39,004 nucleotides of DNA from Komagataeibacter rhaeticus (GCF_003207855.1 NZ_NKTZ01000019.1:1-39004), one strand, 5' to 3'; numbered from the stretch's first letter, positions 1-8,424 are shown. Notes: generated by a model not told the origin, from the letters alone. Program-made: numbers and translations.

Positions 1-296
1 GCCGGCATCCCGGAAGGGAAACTCCGCCCGCTCCGGCAAGCCATCACAATCACCGATAATCCTTAGCGTATATCTGTGCCCGTTTTATGTACGTCCCCCG
101 GAGTGGCATTGCAATAGATTCTGGCTTTATATTCTGTAAAAATTTACGGAATGCGACGGCATTTTAAAAATTACATACATGCGAAAACATATATTTCGGA
201 TGTATTACGTATTGACGGCTCTGTCGTAATAACAGAATGGCGCAAGATCTGTGTCACACTGTGTCTGTTTTGGCACAGTTAGAAATCCTGCGCCGC
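1..296. other. AT-rich non-coding stretch at window start
   Basis: No reading frame here has protein-like composition. The part from about 60 to 240 is clearly richer in A and T than the rest of the window, as expected of a promoter or intergenic zone. It lies downstream of the nucleoside hydrolase stop codon. I see no convincing intrinsic terminator, and no gene can be assigned. It may contain the promoter of a gene lying to the left of the window. Confidence 0.5.
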
Positions 297-1418
297 TTAC
301 GGGCGGCCCAGGATCTGTTCCATCGTTGCCAGAAGGGCCGTGGGGTTGATGGTTTCCACCACCGTTTCCTTCTGTTCATCCAGATCAGGCTGATATCCGG
401 GCGACCAGGAAAGCGTATCCCCGTATCCGGCGCCAAACTGCGTGTTGATATCAACGTAAAGCTGGTCGGACCTGGTCACGATCTGCGGGTTGAGCCAGAC
501 GGTTGCCGCAATTTCATCCCACATGGGGGAACCGGGCTGCCAGTGCGCGACAAGCCTGCTGATATCGGCATTGCGGGACGCGATGCGATGCAGGAAATCG
601 GCGCTGAGTTCCGTTGCCGTGGCGGGGTCGGACGGTACCATGGTGATCTTATGCCACGGGGCGTGCATGACGATGCTGGCGGCCTCGGGGTCGAAGCGCA
701 GGTTGAATTCACGGCGTGGGGAATTGACAAACTCACGCGCGTACTGCCCGGCGGCCACGGTGGAAAGCTGCTGATGCGGGTTCAGGCTGCCGCCCATGTA
801 GACCAGTTCTTTGGCCAGGGAGGCGAATTCCGGATCAAGCCGCTGCGCCAGCGCCAGGTTGGTCATGGCCCCCGCGGCCAGGATCGTGACCTGCCCCGGA
901 TAGGCATGGACCATGCGGATCAGGAAGTTGGCCGCGATTTCCTTTGACGGCTTTGTCGTGGCATTGCCATCGGCCGGTGTCGGTACGACATCGGGCGCAT
1001 GGTAATTCGGGGCTGGCTGGTTGGTGGGTTCCACCCACTGCTTCATCCATGCCCCTTTCCAGATCAGCCTGCCGTACAGGCTTTCCCACTTCTCCGTCAG
1101 TTTTTCCGAATTGATCAGCGGATAGATCGCCCCCGGCACCACGGGCACGTCGGTCCGGTGCAGGATTTCCAGCCCGCGCAGCATGCGGTTGATTTCATCA
1201 TCACGCCAGCGGTTGCCACTTGCAACCGTAATGCCCAGCACATCCACCCCCGGCGCCTTCAGCAGCGTTGCTTCCGCCAGGGAAAGGCTGTCGTCATCAT
1301 CAATGATGACCTTGCGGTTTTCCGCCGCAAGTCCCGAACATACCGGCATGCCACAGGCCAGGGCCAGGAACAGGCCGCACAGGCGGTATCGGGCATTGCG
1401 TGACGAAAAGAAGGACAT
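297..1418 (-). CDS. Secreted nucleoside hydrolase (inosine/uridine-preferring family)
   Basis: Predicted to hydrolyse the N-glycosidic bond of ribonucleosides, giving free base and ribose, in the periplasm or outside. The start at 1418 (373 aa) puts a signal peptide at the N terminus: a hydrophobic run LFLALACGMP followed by a small-residue cleavage site near residue 32. Longer in-frame starts at 1466 (ATG) and 1667 (GTG) would bury it. The metal-binding N-terminal motif is an acid cluster, IIDDDDS (D40-D43), instead of the textbook DTDPGIDD. It is followed by VLGITVASGNRW, and near the C terminus by PMWDEIAATVWLNP, the equivalent of the calcium-binding HDPLA segment. The overall order fits the secreted subfamily of nucleoside hydrolases. 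It sits downstream of the MFS/lipase genes and supplies the nucleoside-cleavage step of the nucleic-acid scavenging genes in this window. Nucleoside specificity cannot be read from sequence. Confidence 0.85.
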   Translation of the reverse strand: MSFFSSRNARYRLCGLFLALACGMPVCSGLAAENRKVIIDDDDSLSLAEATLLKAPGVDVLGITVASGNRWRDDEINRMLRGLEILHRTDVPVVPGAIYPLINSEKLTEKWESLYGRLIWKGAWMKQWVEPTNQPAPNYHAPDVVPTPADGNATTKPSKEIAANFLIRMVHAYPGQVTILAAGAMTNLALAQRLDPEFASLAKELVYMGGSLNPHQQLSTVAAGQYAREFVNSPRREFNLRFDPEAASIVMHAPWHKITMVPSDPATATELSADFLHRIASRNADISRLVAHWQPGSPMWDEIAATVWLNPQIVTRSDQLYVDINTQFGAGYGDTLSWSPGYQPDLDEQKETVVETINPTALLATMEQILGRP

Positions 1419-1566
1419 CAGGTAACCGGTTTTCCAGGATGTTGTTGTCTGTTGATGATATGCCATGCATGTCGGCTGTTTCCAATCGGGAATGCAGACA
1501 ACACGATGTTGCTTTTTCCGCAAGGGCAAATGAAGCTCAGGAGAAAACTGTCGGATCATAAATAAA

Positions 1567-1589
1567 AAATGCATAAAAAACATGCATTT
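1567..1589. promoter_or_regulatory. Inverted repeat upstream of nucleoside hydrolase
   Basis: AAATGCAT and ATGCATTT form a perfect 8-bp inverted repeat with a 7-bp A-rich spacer in an AT-rich patch, 150-170 bp upstream of the chosen nucleoside hydrolase start. Position and symmetry suit an operator or promoter region. No regulator can be assigned. Confidence 0.35.
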
Positions 1590-1632
1590 ACGTGAATGAT
1601 AAATAGGCAGTCCGGTCGTTTCCCCACAGGTA

Positions 1633-1656
1633 TGACAGGGCCGGTCCACCCTGTCA
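1633..1656. other. Stem-loop overlapping the MFS stop codon
   Basis: TGACAGGG and CCCTGTCA form a perfect 8-bp stem with an 8-nt loop. The last three bases are the stop codon of the MFS gene on the minus strand. There is no T-run on either side, so it is not a standard Rho-independent terminator. It could be an mRNA 3' end stabiliser or a weak transcription pause between the MFS gene and the nucleoside hydrolase gene. Confidence 0.35.
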
Positions 1657-2856
1657 GGCAACGGCACGGGGCTGGCGCAGGGCGCGGCGGGTCAGGAAAA
1701 GCAGAAGCGTGGCCGATGACAGGGCCAGGACGGCAAACAGGACATAGTCGGTCCATGCCGCGATGGAAAAGTAAAGCGAGGGGACCACCACGGACGAGAC
1801 CGATATGAACTGTCCCACAATGCCTGACACCACACCGCGTGCATTGCCGCTTCCGGCCACGGCGGGCAGCAGGGACATGGCGCTGCCGCTGAGGCTGCTA
1901 TAGGCGAACATCCATAAAAACAGGCCGACCGAGGCAAGGACGATGCCCGAGGGTGGGAAGAACAGCATGAACTGCGCCCCCGCCCCCACCACGGCCATGA
2001 CGGCAAAGAGCACAAGCGCGCGCTGCTGCGTGCTGGCCAGCAGGCTGATCAGCCCGCCCCCCAGCAGCATGACGACAATCTTGATCAGGGCCACTTCGGT
2101 CGATGTCGTACCAAGGCTTATGGCATGGACACGGGCCAGGTAGGCTGGCGCGACAAGACTGGTGCCGTAGGCCACGGCATTGGGCAGCGCCACGCTCAAT
2201 GCCAGCGTCAGCACCCGTGAAAAGGCCGGGCGCGCTGCTGCCCCTTCCGCCGTGGTCGGGGCATTCCGGGCCGGTTCCCCGTCGTGCAGGCGCATAAGGA
2301 ACGCCCCGCCCGCCATCAGGGCCGCCACCATCAGGCCGATATGGAACAGGCATGCCATGGCCCAGTTGCCATCATGCAGGAACGGTACCACCAGCAGCAG
2401 CCCTGCGGAATAGCCCGCCGGTGCGAAGGTGGACCAGAAAGCCAGCGCGCGTGAACGGATATCCGGCGGCAGGTATTTCATCAGCAGCGCGGGGGATGTG
2501 GTGGTGGCATAAGCAAACCCGCACCCCGTCAGCATCAGCCCGATGCGGAATGGCCAGACATCACGCGCGCTCATCAGCAGCGCATCGCCCGCCACGGTCA
2601 GGATAATGGACAGGACAAAACTTTTGCGCACACCAATCAGGTCCACCGTCATGCCAAACATGAAGGACAGGATCGCGGCGGGCAGCGAAAAGAAGGACAG
2701 GCCCTTGCCCACCACGGCAGGCGATACATGCTGGATGCCCGATATGGTGCCGATAAAGGGCACAACCATGCCCACTACCGCCATCGAGGCGGCGGCGTAG
2801 ATGTAAATGATCAGAATCAGGCCGATCGTGAATGTCTTGCCCCGGGTCATGACCAT
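1654..2856 (-). CDS. MFS transporter
   Basis: A 400-aa inner-membrane carrier with about twelve hydrophobic segments and the central hydrophilic loop (around residues 195-215, rich in E, A and P) typical of the major facilitator superfamily. A degenerate motif A follows TM2 (MTVDLIGVRKS). The start at 2856 has a GAAGG ribosome-binding site; a second ATG lies two codons in. The stop codon of the lipase gene is only 10 bp upstream, so the two are co-transcribed. Substrate unknown. With a secreted lipase upstream and a secreted nucleoside hydrolase downstream, it may carry a product of either, but nothing in the sequence decides this. Confidence 0.85.
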   Translation of the reverse strand: MVMTRGKTFTIGLILIIYIYAAASMAVVGMVVPFIGTISGIQHVSPAVVGKGLSFFSLPAAILSFMFGMTVDLIGVRKSFVLSIILTVAGDALLMSARDVWPFRIGLMLTGCGFAYATTTSPALLMKYLPPDIRSRALAFWSTFAPAGYSAGLLLVVPFLHDGNWAMACLFHIGLMVAALMAGGAFLMRLHDGEPARNAPTTAEGAAARPAFSRVLTLALSVALPNAVAYGTSLVAPAYLARVHAISLGTTSTEVALIKIVVMLLGGGLISLLASTQQRALVLFAVMAVVGAGAQFMLFFPPSGIVLASVGLFLWMFAYSSLSGSAMSLLPAVAGSGNARGVVSGIVGQFISVSSVVVPSLYFSIAAWTDYVLFAVLALSSATLLLFLTRRALRQPRAVA

Positions 2857-2866
2857 ACGCCTTCAT

Positions 2867-4174
2867 TCAGTTGTTCCAGGGAATGCCCGGTGTCGCCTGC
2901 TGGATGGGGCCAGGGAGCGCAAGCGTGGCGCAGGTGCTGGCGATGTGCTTTCCCTTCATCAGGCGCTTTACGAATGGCAGGGAATCCCGCACCGATACAT
3001 TGACCGCCCCGTTATGGGTCAGCCCGGCATATTCGTGCCAGCTTACCGTCGTGCCCGCGTCGCACATGGCGGCCACGGCGTTGTACTGTCCCGCCGTTCC
3101 GGCTTCCCCATCCGCAAGTCCGGTGCCGACAAACACGGGCACGCTGATATGGCCATCGGGGATCTGGAATGCCGCGTCATGGTCCTTTTCGTAATCGGCC
3201 AGCTTCGCGTTAAACAGGGCGGGAGAGGAAATATGCTTCTTCGCCGCGTAATCGAACAGGCCATGCAGGCATGACATGTGGGCCTGCCGCGCGTAATCCC
3301 GGCCAGTGGGGGTCAGGACGGTGCTGGCGTCGCGTGTCGGGTTCAGGCTCTGGTCGGTCCCTTCCACCCGCAGCATGGCAAAGGCGGAATCCATCTGCGT
3401 CGGGTCGGTATAAACGGCGGGAATGGGGTTGTGTGCCGCATTGGCCGGAACGTGAAAGTCCGCCACGACCCCCGTCGCCACCACGCCCAGGATATCCAGC
3501 TCCGGGGCATGGGCGGGGGCAAGCCACGCCGCTCCCAGCGCTGCCCCCGAACCCTGTGACTGCCCCACCAGCACGATCCTGTTGCGCAGCAGCGTGGGGA
3601 ACTGTTTCAGCGCCGCCTGCAGGCCAGCCAGCACGCTGTACCCTTCGGGACGGTAAAGCAGGTAGGGATGCGGCCCTTTCGTCCCCAGTCCCTGATAGTC
3701 CGTGGCAACAATGGCGAAACCGGCGGCAAGCCAGTGCGCCAGATAGGCCCGGTCGCGCGATGAATATCCCCGCCACGATGGCGCGCACACATCCGCCACC
3801 CCGGTCGTGCCGTGTTCCCATGCAATAATCGGCCATCCATGCCGGGGGACCTTGCCCGGTGGCAGCAGGATCTGGCCCGAAACGGCAACGGGCGTGCCTT
3901 CTGCCATCCCGTCTGTCGCGCTGTACAGCGTGCGGATGGCGCGCGCGGTTCCATCTGGCAGATGGGGCGTGTTCAGTTCCTCGGTGCGGATCATGGTGCC
4001 GGGGGCAGGCAGCGTCACGCCATCGGTTTCATAAAACGCGCTGACCCCGCCATCGCCATACGGACTGCCCGCAGGCGGCAGGGGCGTGGCCGGGGCTGCC
4101 GCCAAGGCAGACGTGCCTATCGCGGTGGCGCAGCATGCCAGAAAGGACACGAGGAAAGAACGTGGATCGGACAT
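2867..4174 (-). CDS. Secretory lipase / alpha-beta hydrolase (LIP family)
   Basis: A 435-aa secreted serine hydrolase. The N terminus is a Sec signal peptide ending near residue 27 (TSALAAAPA). The nucleophile elbow is GQSQG with Ser206. A later aspartate in GTGLADGE and a histidine in YAGLTHNG are well placed as the other two triad residues. AWEHGTTG in the N-terminal half is the oxyanion region usual in secretory lipases of the Candida LIP type. It should cleave esters or lipids in the periplasm or medium. It is transcribed ahead of the MFS gene with a 10-bp gap. The 101 bp between it and the upstream metF-like gene hold no clear terminator, so it may belong to the same minus-strand transcript as the folate genes. 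Confidence 0.8.
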   Translation of the reverse strand: MSDPRSFLVSFLACCATAIGTSALAAAPATPLPPAGSPYGDGGVSAFYETDGVTLPAPGTMIRTEELNTPHLPDGTARAIRTLYSATDGMAEGTPVAVSGQILLPPGKVPRHGWPIIAWEHGTTGVADVCAPSWRGYSSRDRAYLAHWLAAGFAIVATDYQGLGTKGPHPYLLYRPEGYSVLAGLQAALKQFPTLLRNRIVLVGQSQGSGAALGAAWLAPAHAPELDILGVVATGVVADFHVPANAAHNPIPAVYTDPTQMDSAFAMLRVEGTDQSLNPTRDASTVLTPTGRDYARQAHMSCLHGLFDYAAKKHISSPALFNAKLADYEKDHDAAFQIPDGHISVPVFVGTGLADGEAGTAGQYNAVAAMCDAGTTVSWHEYAGLTHNGAVNVSVRDSLPFVKRLMKGKHIASTCATLALPGPIQQATPGIPWNN

Positions 4175-4275
4175 GGGGTGTATCCCGGCTGAGCGAATGA
4201 AGGAAGGAGGTTAGGATGATAACGTAACGTATTGAAAATGAATTATGCTGTCATGCCCCTTCGGTGGCGTGGCGC

Positions 4276-5148
4276 CTACGGCCTGCCGCAGGCTTCCCGC
4301 CAGGCCAGCGTGCGCGCCACGGCCCCGAAGGGGAAGAAGTGAAGCCCCCGGAACAGGCAGCCCGGAATGTCGCCCATTGCCCGCGCTACCGGCTGGATCA
4401 TCCGTTCGGGGGGCATGGGCCAGAACCAGCGATGCAGTCGGTGGCGCTGCCCCTTCAGGAACTGCAGCGATGGCCCGACCCCGCATTTCAGGCCGTAGCG
4501 CATCAGCATGCGTGGGGAGACAAGGCCCGGCAGCCCCACATGCACCGGCAGCGCAATGCCGTTGCGGCGCAGGTGCCGCTCCCATTCCAGCAGCGGGGCC
4601 GGGTCAAAGCACAGCTGGCTTACGATACGGATGTCAAGGCTGTCCCGCTGGCCGATTTCCTGTTTCCTTTGCAGGAAGGACAGCGCCTCTCCGGGTTGCA
4701 TGACCGGCGCGCCTTCGGGGTGTCCGGCCACGTATATGTGGCGTATGCCGCTTTCCTGCAGCACGCGCGTCTCCAGCAGGGCAAGCGTGTCGGCAAAACA
4801 GCCTGCGGGTTTCGGGCTGCCGCCCGCGACAAGCAGGACCCTGTCGGTGCGCAGTTCCCCTGTCACGGCCTGCCCGATCATCCGCAGCATGGGAAGATCG
4901 GTTATGGCGCGGGCGGCAAGATGCGGCACGGGCACGCACCCCCACTCCCGCACCCTGTGGCAGGCCGCGAGTGTCTGCCCGAATGGCAGGCCAGGAAGCC
5001 ATGTGATGAATACGGTGGCGCCCGGCGACAGGGCAGCCGGCCGCTGCCGTGTCGTGCCGACATGGGCGGGCGTCATCTCGATGGTGCTGTCATGCACCAG
5101 CTGGCGGGTAGTGCCGGCCATGGTGGCGGGGAACCGGGGATCAGGCAT
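4276..5148 (-). CDS. metF: MetF-like methylenetetrahydrofolate reductase
   Basis: Expected to interconvert 5,10-methylene-THF and 5-methyl-THF using FAD in the cytosol. Family marks are an N-terminal strand with the catalytic glutamate (STIEMTP, E24), IYVAGHPEG, the folate-contacting glutamine in VSQLCFDP, and a C-terminal VGPSLQFLKG segment. The loop that reads RGD in E. coli MetF is AGGSPKP here, so the flavin-contacting aspartate is missing. In my memory this is typical of a divergent MetF subgroup attached to one-carbon catabolic operons rather than methionine synthesis. I start it at 5148, an ATG overlapping the folD stop by 8 nt (ATGCCTGA), which implies translational coupling; an alternative ATG is at 5166. 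At 290 aa the length is normal for the family. Confidence 0.8.
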   Translation of the reverse strand: MPDPRFPATMAGTTRQLVHDSTIEMTPAHVGTTRQRPAALSPGATVFITWLPGLPFGQTLAACHRVREWGCVPVPHLAARAITDLPMLRMIGQAVTGELRTDRVLLVAGGSPKPAGCFADTLALLETRVLQESGIRHIYVAGHPEGAPVMQPGEALSFLQRKQEIGQRDSLDIRIVSQLCFDPAPLLEWERHLRRNGIALPVHVGLPGLVSPRMLMRYGLKCGVGPSLQFLKGQRHRLHRWFWPMPPERMIQPVARAMGDIPGCLFRGLHFFPFGAVARTLAWREACGRP

Positions 5149-5992
5149 CGGCACCCGCCACGTCAAGGATGTTGTGAAGGAGCATCATGCGGGTCATGCC
5201 GCCAAAACTGGTGTCAGGCGGGGTGATCCAGCCATCATGCGCCATCATGCTGGCGGACAGGTCTCCCCTTACCTGTCCGTCATGCCATGTCATGCCAACC
5301 CCGATCACGGTCGCGCCGGGGCGCAGCATGTCAGGGGCAAGCAGGCCGGGCACGCCCGCAGCCGCGATCACGATATCCGCCTGCCGCGTGCTGTCCGCCA
5401 GATTGCGTGAATGCGTATGCAGGATCGTGACATCGGCATTGCCATGCACGCTCCTGCCCCCCAGCAGCAGCGCCGCCGGCAGCCCGACCAGTTCGCCCCG
5501 CCCGATGATGGTGACCCGCAGCCCCGCCATGTGGGGATTGCTTGCGGCCAGGAGATGGGCAATGCCCCGCACGGTGCAGGCCATGATGCCAGGTGTTGCG
5601 TCATGCAGCGCCATGACGTTGCATGGATGCAGACCGTCCACATCCTTGTGCACGGCAATGGCGCGGCATATGGCCCGTTCGTCCAGATGGGGCGGCAGCG
5701 GCAACTGGACCATGATGCCGTGATGGCGTGGATCGGCATTCAGCCGGGCAATATGGGCCAGCAGCGCCGCCTGCCCGGTAACGGGCGGCAGGTCAAGCGC
5801 ATCCACATGGATGCCCGCTTCGTGGCAGTTCGCCACCTTGCGGGAAATATAGAGGCGGCTGTGCGCATCCGCCCCGACACTGAGCAGCGCAAGTGCCGGC
5901 CGGATGCCCCGGCGCGCAAGTGCCGCCGCGCGCGTGCGGGCGCTGTCCATCAGTCGTGCCACGGTCAGGTCAAGGTTGAACAGGGTTGCCAT
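5141..5992 (-). CDS. folD: FolD: methylene-THF dehydrogenase / cyclohydrolase
   Basis: A 283-aa bifunctional enzyme that oxidises 5,10-methylene-THF to methenyl-THF with NAD(P)+ and hydrolyses it to 10-formyl-THF. The catalytic set is complete: Tyr48 and Lys52 in YISRK, Gln96 in VQLPLP and Asp119 in KDVDG. The nucleotide-binding loop is GRGELVGLP, and the C-terminal family block reads SFGGMTRMMLLHN. It is coupled to the metF-like gene by an 8-nt overlap and follows the flavodoxin-fold oxidoreductase gene by 24 bp. All three are transcribed away from the IclR gene. A folD inside a catabolic regulon rather than standing alone suggests a dedicated one-carbon recycling function, with a housekeeping copy probably elsewhere. 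Confidence 0.88.
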   Translation of the reverse strand: MATLFNLDLTVARLMDSARTRAAALARRGIRPALALLSVGADAHSRLYISRKVANCHEAGIHVDALDLPPVTGQAALLAHIARLNADPRHHGIMVQLPLPPHLDERAICRAIAVHKDVDGLHPCNVMALHDATPGIMACTVRGIAHLLAASNPHMAGLRVTIIGRGELVGLPAALLLGGRSVHGNADVTILHTHSRNLADSTRQADIVIAAAGVPGLLAPDMLRPGATVIGVGMTWHDGQVRGDLSASMMAHDGWITPPDTSFGGMTRMMLLHNILDVAGADA

Positions 5993-6016
5993 GATTGTAC
6001 CGCCATCCGGGTGTGA

Positions 6017-6598
6017 TCAGTAAGCCAGCATGGTCTTCCTGACCCGCTTCATGAAGCGGGCGCGTGAGTCCGGTGTGGTATTGTTCATGTTGTACAAGGC
6101 CAGATAGTCCACCCGCACCCGGCGGTTCATGACCGCGCGCAGGAAACGGGTGCCGTTCTTGCGCGGTGGATCACCCAGCATGAACGCCCTGTGCCGGGGG
6201 GAGCCATAGGTGGTGATGGTCGAGACGCGGCGGATGTTGGAAAAGCCGGGGGACAGCACGCCATTGACCAGCCTGAATGATACCTCGGGCAGGAAAACGC
6301 GGTCGAAATACCCTTTCAGGATGGCGGGCCAGCCAAAGTTCCAGACCGGGTGGCACAGCACAAGCGCATCGGCAGCCTGCAGGCGCTGGACGTAATTGGC
6401 CACGTATTTCTGGTTGATGGCGGGATCATGGTAGATTTCGCGGTCCAGCGCGCTCAGGACCGGATTGAACCGTTCGCGGTAAAGATCAAGGTCATCCACC
6501 TCATGCCCGGCCTGCCTGAGCGATTTTATCGCCAGTTCGTGCAGGGCGGCGCTGAAACTGTCCGCAAGGGGATGGGCATAGATGACGTGGACTTTCAT
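6017..6598 (-). CDS. NAD(P)H-dependent oxidoreductase, flavodoxin-like fold
   Basis: A 193-aa cytosolic flavoprotein of the NQO1/KefF/MdaB group (Flavodoxin_2). Visible marks are the N-terminal beta strand with YAHPLADSF, the FMN/FAD loop HPVWNFGWPAILKGYFDRVF, and a TYGSPRH turn after a central beta strand. Such enzymes pass two electrons from NAD(P)H to quinones or similar acceptors. It is the first gene of the minus-strand arm under the IclR-type operator, with folD 24 bp downstream. Its part in one-carbon metabolism is unclear; it might re-oxidise NAD(P)H made by FolD or act on the aromatic or quinone substrate that the regulator senses. Confidence 0.85.
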   Translation of the reverse strand: MKVHVIYAHPLADSFSAALHELAIKSLRQAGHEVDDLDLYRERFNPVLSALDREIYHDPAINQKYVANYVQRLQAADALVLCHPVWNFGWPAILKGYFDRVFLPEVSFRLVNGVLSPGFSNIRRVSTITTYGSPRHRAFMLGDPPRKNGTRFLRAVMNRRVRVDYLALYNMNNTTPDSRARFMKRVRKTMLAY

Positions 6599-6630
6599 GG
6601 CGCGGCCTGACAGACATGATGGGATAAAAT

Positions 6631-6654
6631 GTTCGATATTCGAACGATCGTTCG
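6631..6654. promoter_or_regulatory. IclR-type operator: two overlapping palindromes
   Basis: GTTCGATATTCGAAC (6631-6645) is a perfect 6-3-6 inverted repeat and overlaps CGAACGATCGTTCG (6641-6654), a perfect 14-bp palindrome. The first closely resembles the GTTCGATAATCGCAC-type boxes recalled for the IclR-family regulators PcaU, PobR and PcaR. It lies in the 176-bp gap between the divergent oxidoreductase gene (starting at 6598) and the iclR gene (6775), so one protein bound here could control both directions. Confidence 0.7.
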
Positions 6655-6774
6655 TTATTGATTTATGTTAGTCAGGCATGCACTGTCCGTGCAAGATATT
6701 ATTGCCAGAGCGCATCATTCGTGCGGTGGCCCGCTGCATGGTCCACCATCCTTCTCCTGCCCCGACGGATCACC

Positions 6775-7494
6775 ATGACCGAAGCCGATAGTGAAATATC
6801 CCTTACCTTTGCCAGGGGCCTGGCCCTGCTGCGTGCATTCGATGCAGATGGAAAAGGCATGACGGTGGCCGATCTTGCCCGCAGGCTGGACTACACCCGC
6901 GCCGCCACGCGGCGTCTGGTCCGTACGCTGGAAATGGCGGGATATGTCACGGCGGACGGTACGCGCTACATGCTGACGCCGCTGGTTCTCAAGCTTGGCC
7001 TTGGTTTCCTGCAGAGCCGTTCGATCGGCCGGCTGGTCGGTCCGGTCCTGCACGGGGAATCCCTTGCGCTGGGTGAACCGATCTCGCTTGCGCTGCTGTC
7101 CGGGCGGGAACTGGTCTATGTCGTCCATGCCCCGACTTCCGCCAAGATCGAGACGGCGGGCTATACCATTGGCAGCAGCCTGCCGCTGACGGCAACCGCC
7201 ATGGGGCAGGCGACCCTTGCCTTCCGCCATGCGCCCGACCTGTCGGTGCAGGACGGGCCGGGCACGGACCAAGGCCTTGCCACCATCCGGGCGCGGGGCT
7301 TCGCCCATGTTCCCGATACGGATGGCAAGGGGTTCTGCGCCATTGCCGTGCCTGCCTTCGGGCTGGATACGGATGCTGCGGTGGGGGCGCTGGGCATTGT
7401 CTATCCCAACGGGCGGTATGGCACGGATCACCTGCTGGACGTGATCGTGCCGAACCTGCAGAAATGCGCCCGCTATATTGCCATGGCGCTGTAG
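6775..7494 (+). CDS. IclR-family transcriptional regulator (PcaR/PobR-like)
   Basis: A 239-aa regulator with an N-terminal winged helix (residues about 8-65: TVADLARRL, then recognition helix TRAATRRLVRTLEMAGYV) and a C-terminal IclR effector domain. The effector domain shows LLSGRELVYV, LPLTATAMGQA, ARGFAHVPD and GLDTDAAVGALGIVYP. It resembles the regulators of aromatic and one-carbon catabolism (PcaR, PobR). The start at 6775 is chosen because homology begins there; a longer in-frame extension back to 6658 runs through the operator/promoter region and is not protein-like. It is divergent from the oxidoreductase-folD-metF arm and 12 bp upstream of the second folD-like gene, so it probably controls both arms through the palindromes at 6631-6654. 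The inducer is unknown. Confidence 0.88.
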   Translation: MTEADSEISLTFARGLALLRAFDADGKGMTVADLARRLDYTRAATRRLVRTLEMAGYVTADGTRYMLTPLVLKLGLGFLQSRSIGRLVGPVLHGESLALGEPISLALLSGRELVYVVHAPTSAKIETAGYTIGSSLPLTATAMGQATLAFRHAPDLSVQDGPGTDQGLATIRARGFAHVPDTDGKGFCAIAVPAFGLDTDAAVGALGIVYPNGRYGTDHLLDVIVPNLQKCARYIAMAL

Positions 7495-7506
7495 GAGCAG
7501 CCGATC

Positions 7507-8424
7507 ATGGCCCGTATCATTGATTCCCGTCCGCTGCTGGATGCCTTCCTCGGGGTGCTGCGCCCGCTGTCCGGGCGGGTGGCGCAGGCCGTGGGCCGCG
7601 CACCCGGACTGGCCATTCTCCGCGCGGTTGAAAACGCGGGAAGCGCTGCCTATGCCACACGCATCCGCGCCGCCGCAGCACAGGCCGGCATTGCCTGCCA
7701 TGAAGTGCCCGTGGCGGCCCGGACGGACGGTGCCTCGGGGATGCGCGCGCAGGTCAGCGCCCTTTCGGCAGCACCTGACATTGATGGCATTCTTATCCTG
7801 CTGCCACTGCCCGCCGGGTTGGCCATGCCGCAGGCCATGGCGTGCATGGACCCGGACAGGGATGTGGACTGCCAGCATCCGCTCAATCTGGGGCGGCTCA
7901 TGACGGGGAACCCGCTTTACCTGCCCTGCACGGCCACGGCGGCGGTAACGCTGGCGGAAGGAATGCTACGTGACCTGCGTGGCATGAACTGCGCGGTGAT
8001 CGGCGCCTCGGCCAGCGTGGGCCGGCCGCTGGCGCTGCAACTGCTGGACCGGGGGGCGACGGTGGATGTGCTGCATATCCAGACCCGTGACATCGCCGCC
8101 CATGCCCGCCGTGCACAGGTCGTTTTTGCGGCGGCGGGCCATGCCGGGCTGGTGGATGCCACATGGGTTTCCCCCGGCGCGGTGCTGGTTGATATCGGCA
8201 TCAATGCCGATCCATCGGGCAGGCCGGACGTGGTGGGGGATATTGACGCGGCTGCGGTGGCGGACCATGCCGCCGCCGTTACGGCCGTCCCTGATGGTGT
8301 CGGCCCGATGACGACCGGCTTCCTGCTGGCCAACACGGTGCATGCCGCCAGCAGGCGGGTCGGGCTGGACTTTACCATCCCCGACCTGACCACTCTGCCT
8401 GTCTGGCAGGCCCTGCGGCTGTAG
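7507..8424 (+). CDS. Degenerate FolD paralogue lacking catalytic Lys and Gln
   Basis: A 305-aa protein with the FolD fold throughout: GILILLPLP, RDVDCQHP, the Rossmann motif GASASVGRP, and the strongly conserved C-terminal block VPDGVGPMTTGF. The active site has changed. In YATRI the lysine four residues after Tyr49 is Ile53, and the glutamine of VQLPLP is Leu98; only Asp121 of the triad remains. Loss of that lysine abolishes cyclohydrolase activity in studied FolD enzymes, so this may be a dehydrogenase-only enzyme, a partner subunit, or a protein for another pterin. It follows iclR by 12 bp with an AGGAG site at the iclR stop, so the two share a transcript. FolD-family membership is sure; activity is not. 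Confidence 0.8.
   Translation: MARIIDSRPLLDAFLGVLRPLSGRVAQAVGRAPGLAILRAVENAGSAAYATRIRAAAAQAGIACHEVPVAARTDGASGMRAQVSALSAAPDIDGILILLPLPAGLAMPQAMACMDPDRDVDCQHPLNLGRLMTGNPLYLPCTATAAVTLAEGMLRDLRGMNCAVIGASASVGRPLALQLLDRGATVDVLHIQTRDIAAHARRAQVVFAAAGHAGLVDATWVSPGAVLVDIGINADPSGRPDVVGDIDAAAVADHAAAVTAVPDGVGPMTTGFLLANTVHAASRRVGLDFTIPDLTTLPVWQALRL

Noticed and set aside
6715-7878. Minus-strand open frame across iclR and folD2
   Set aside because: It spans two real genes on the other strand and is low in hydrophobic residues; a shadow frame.
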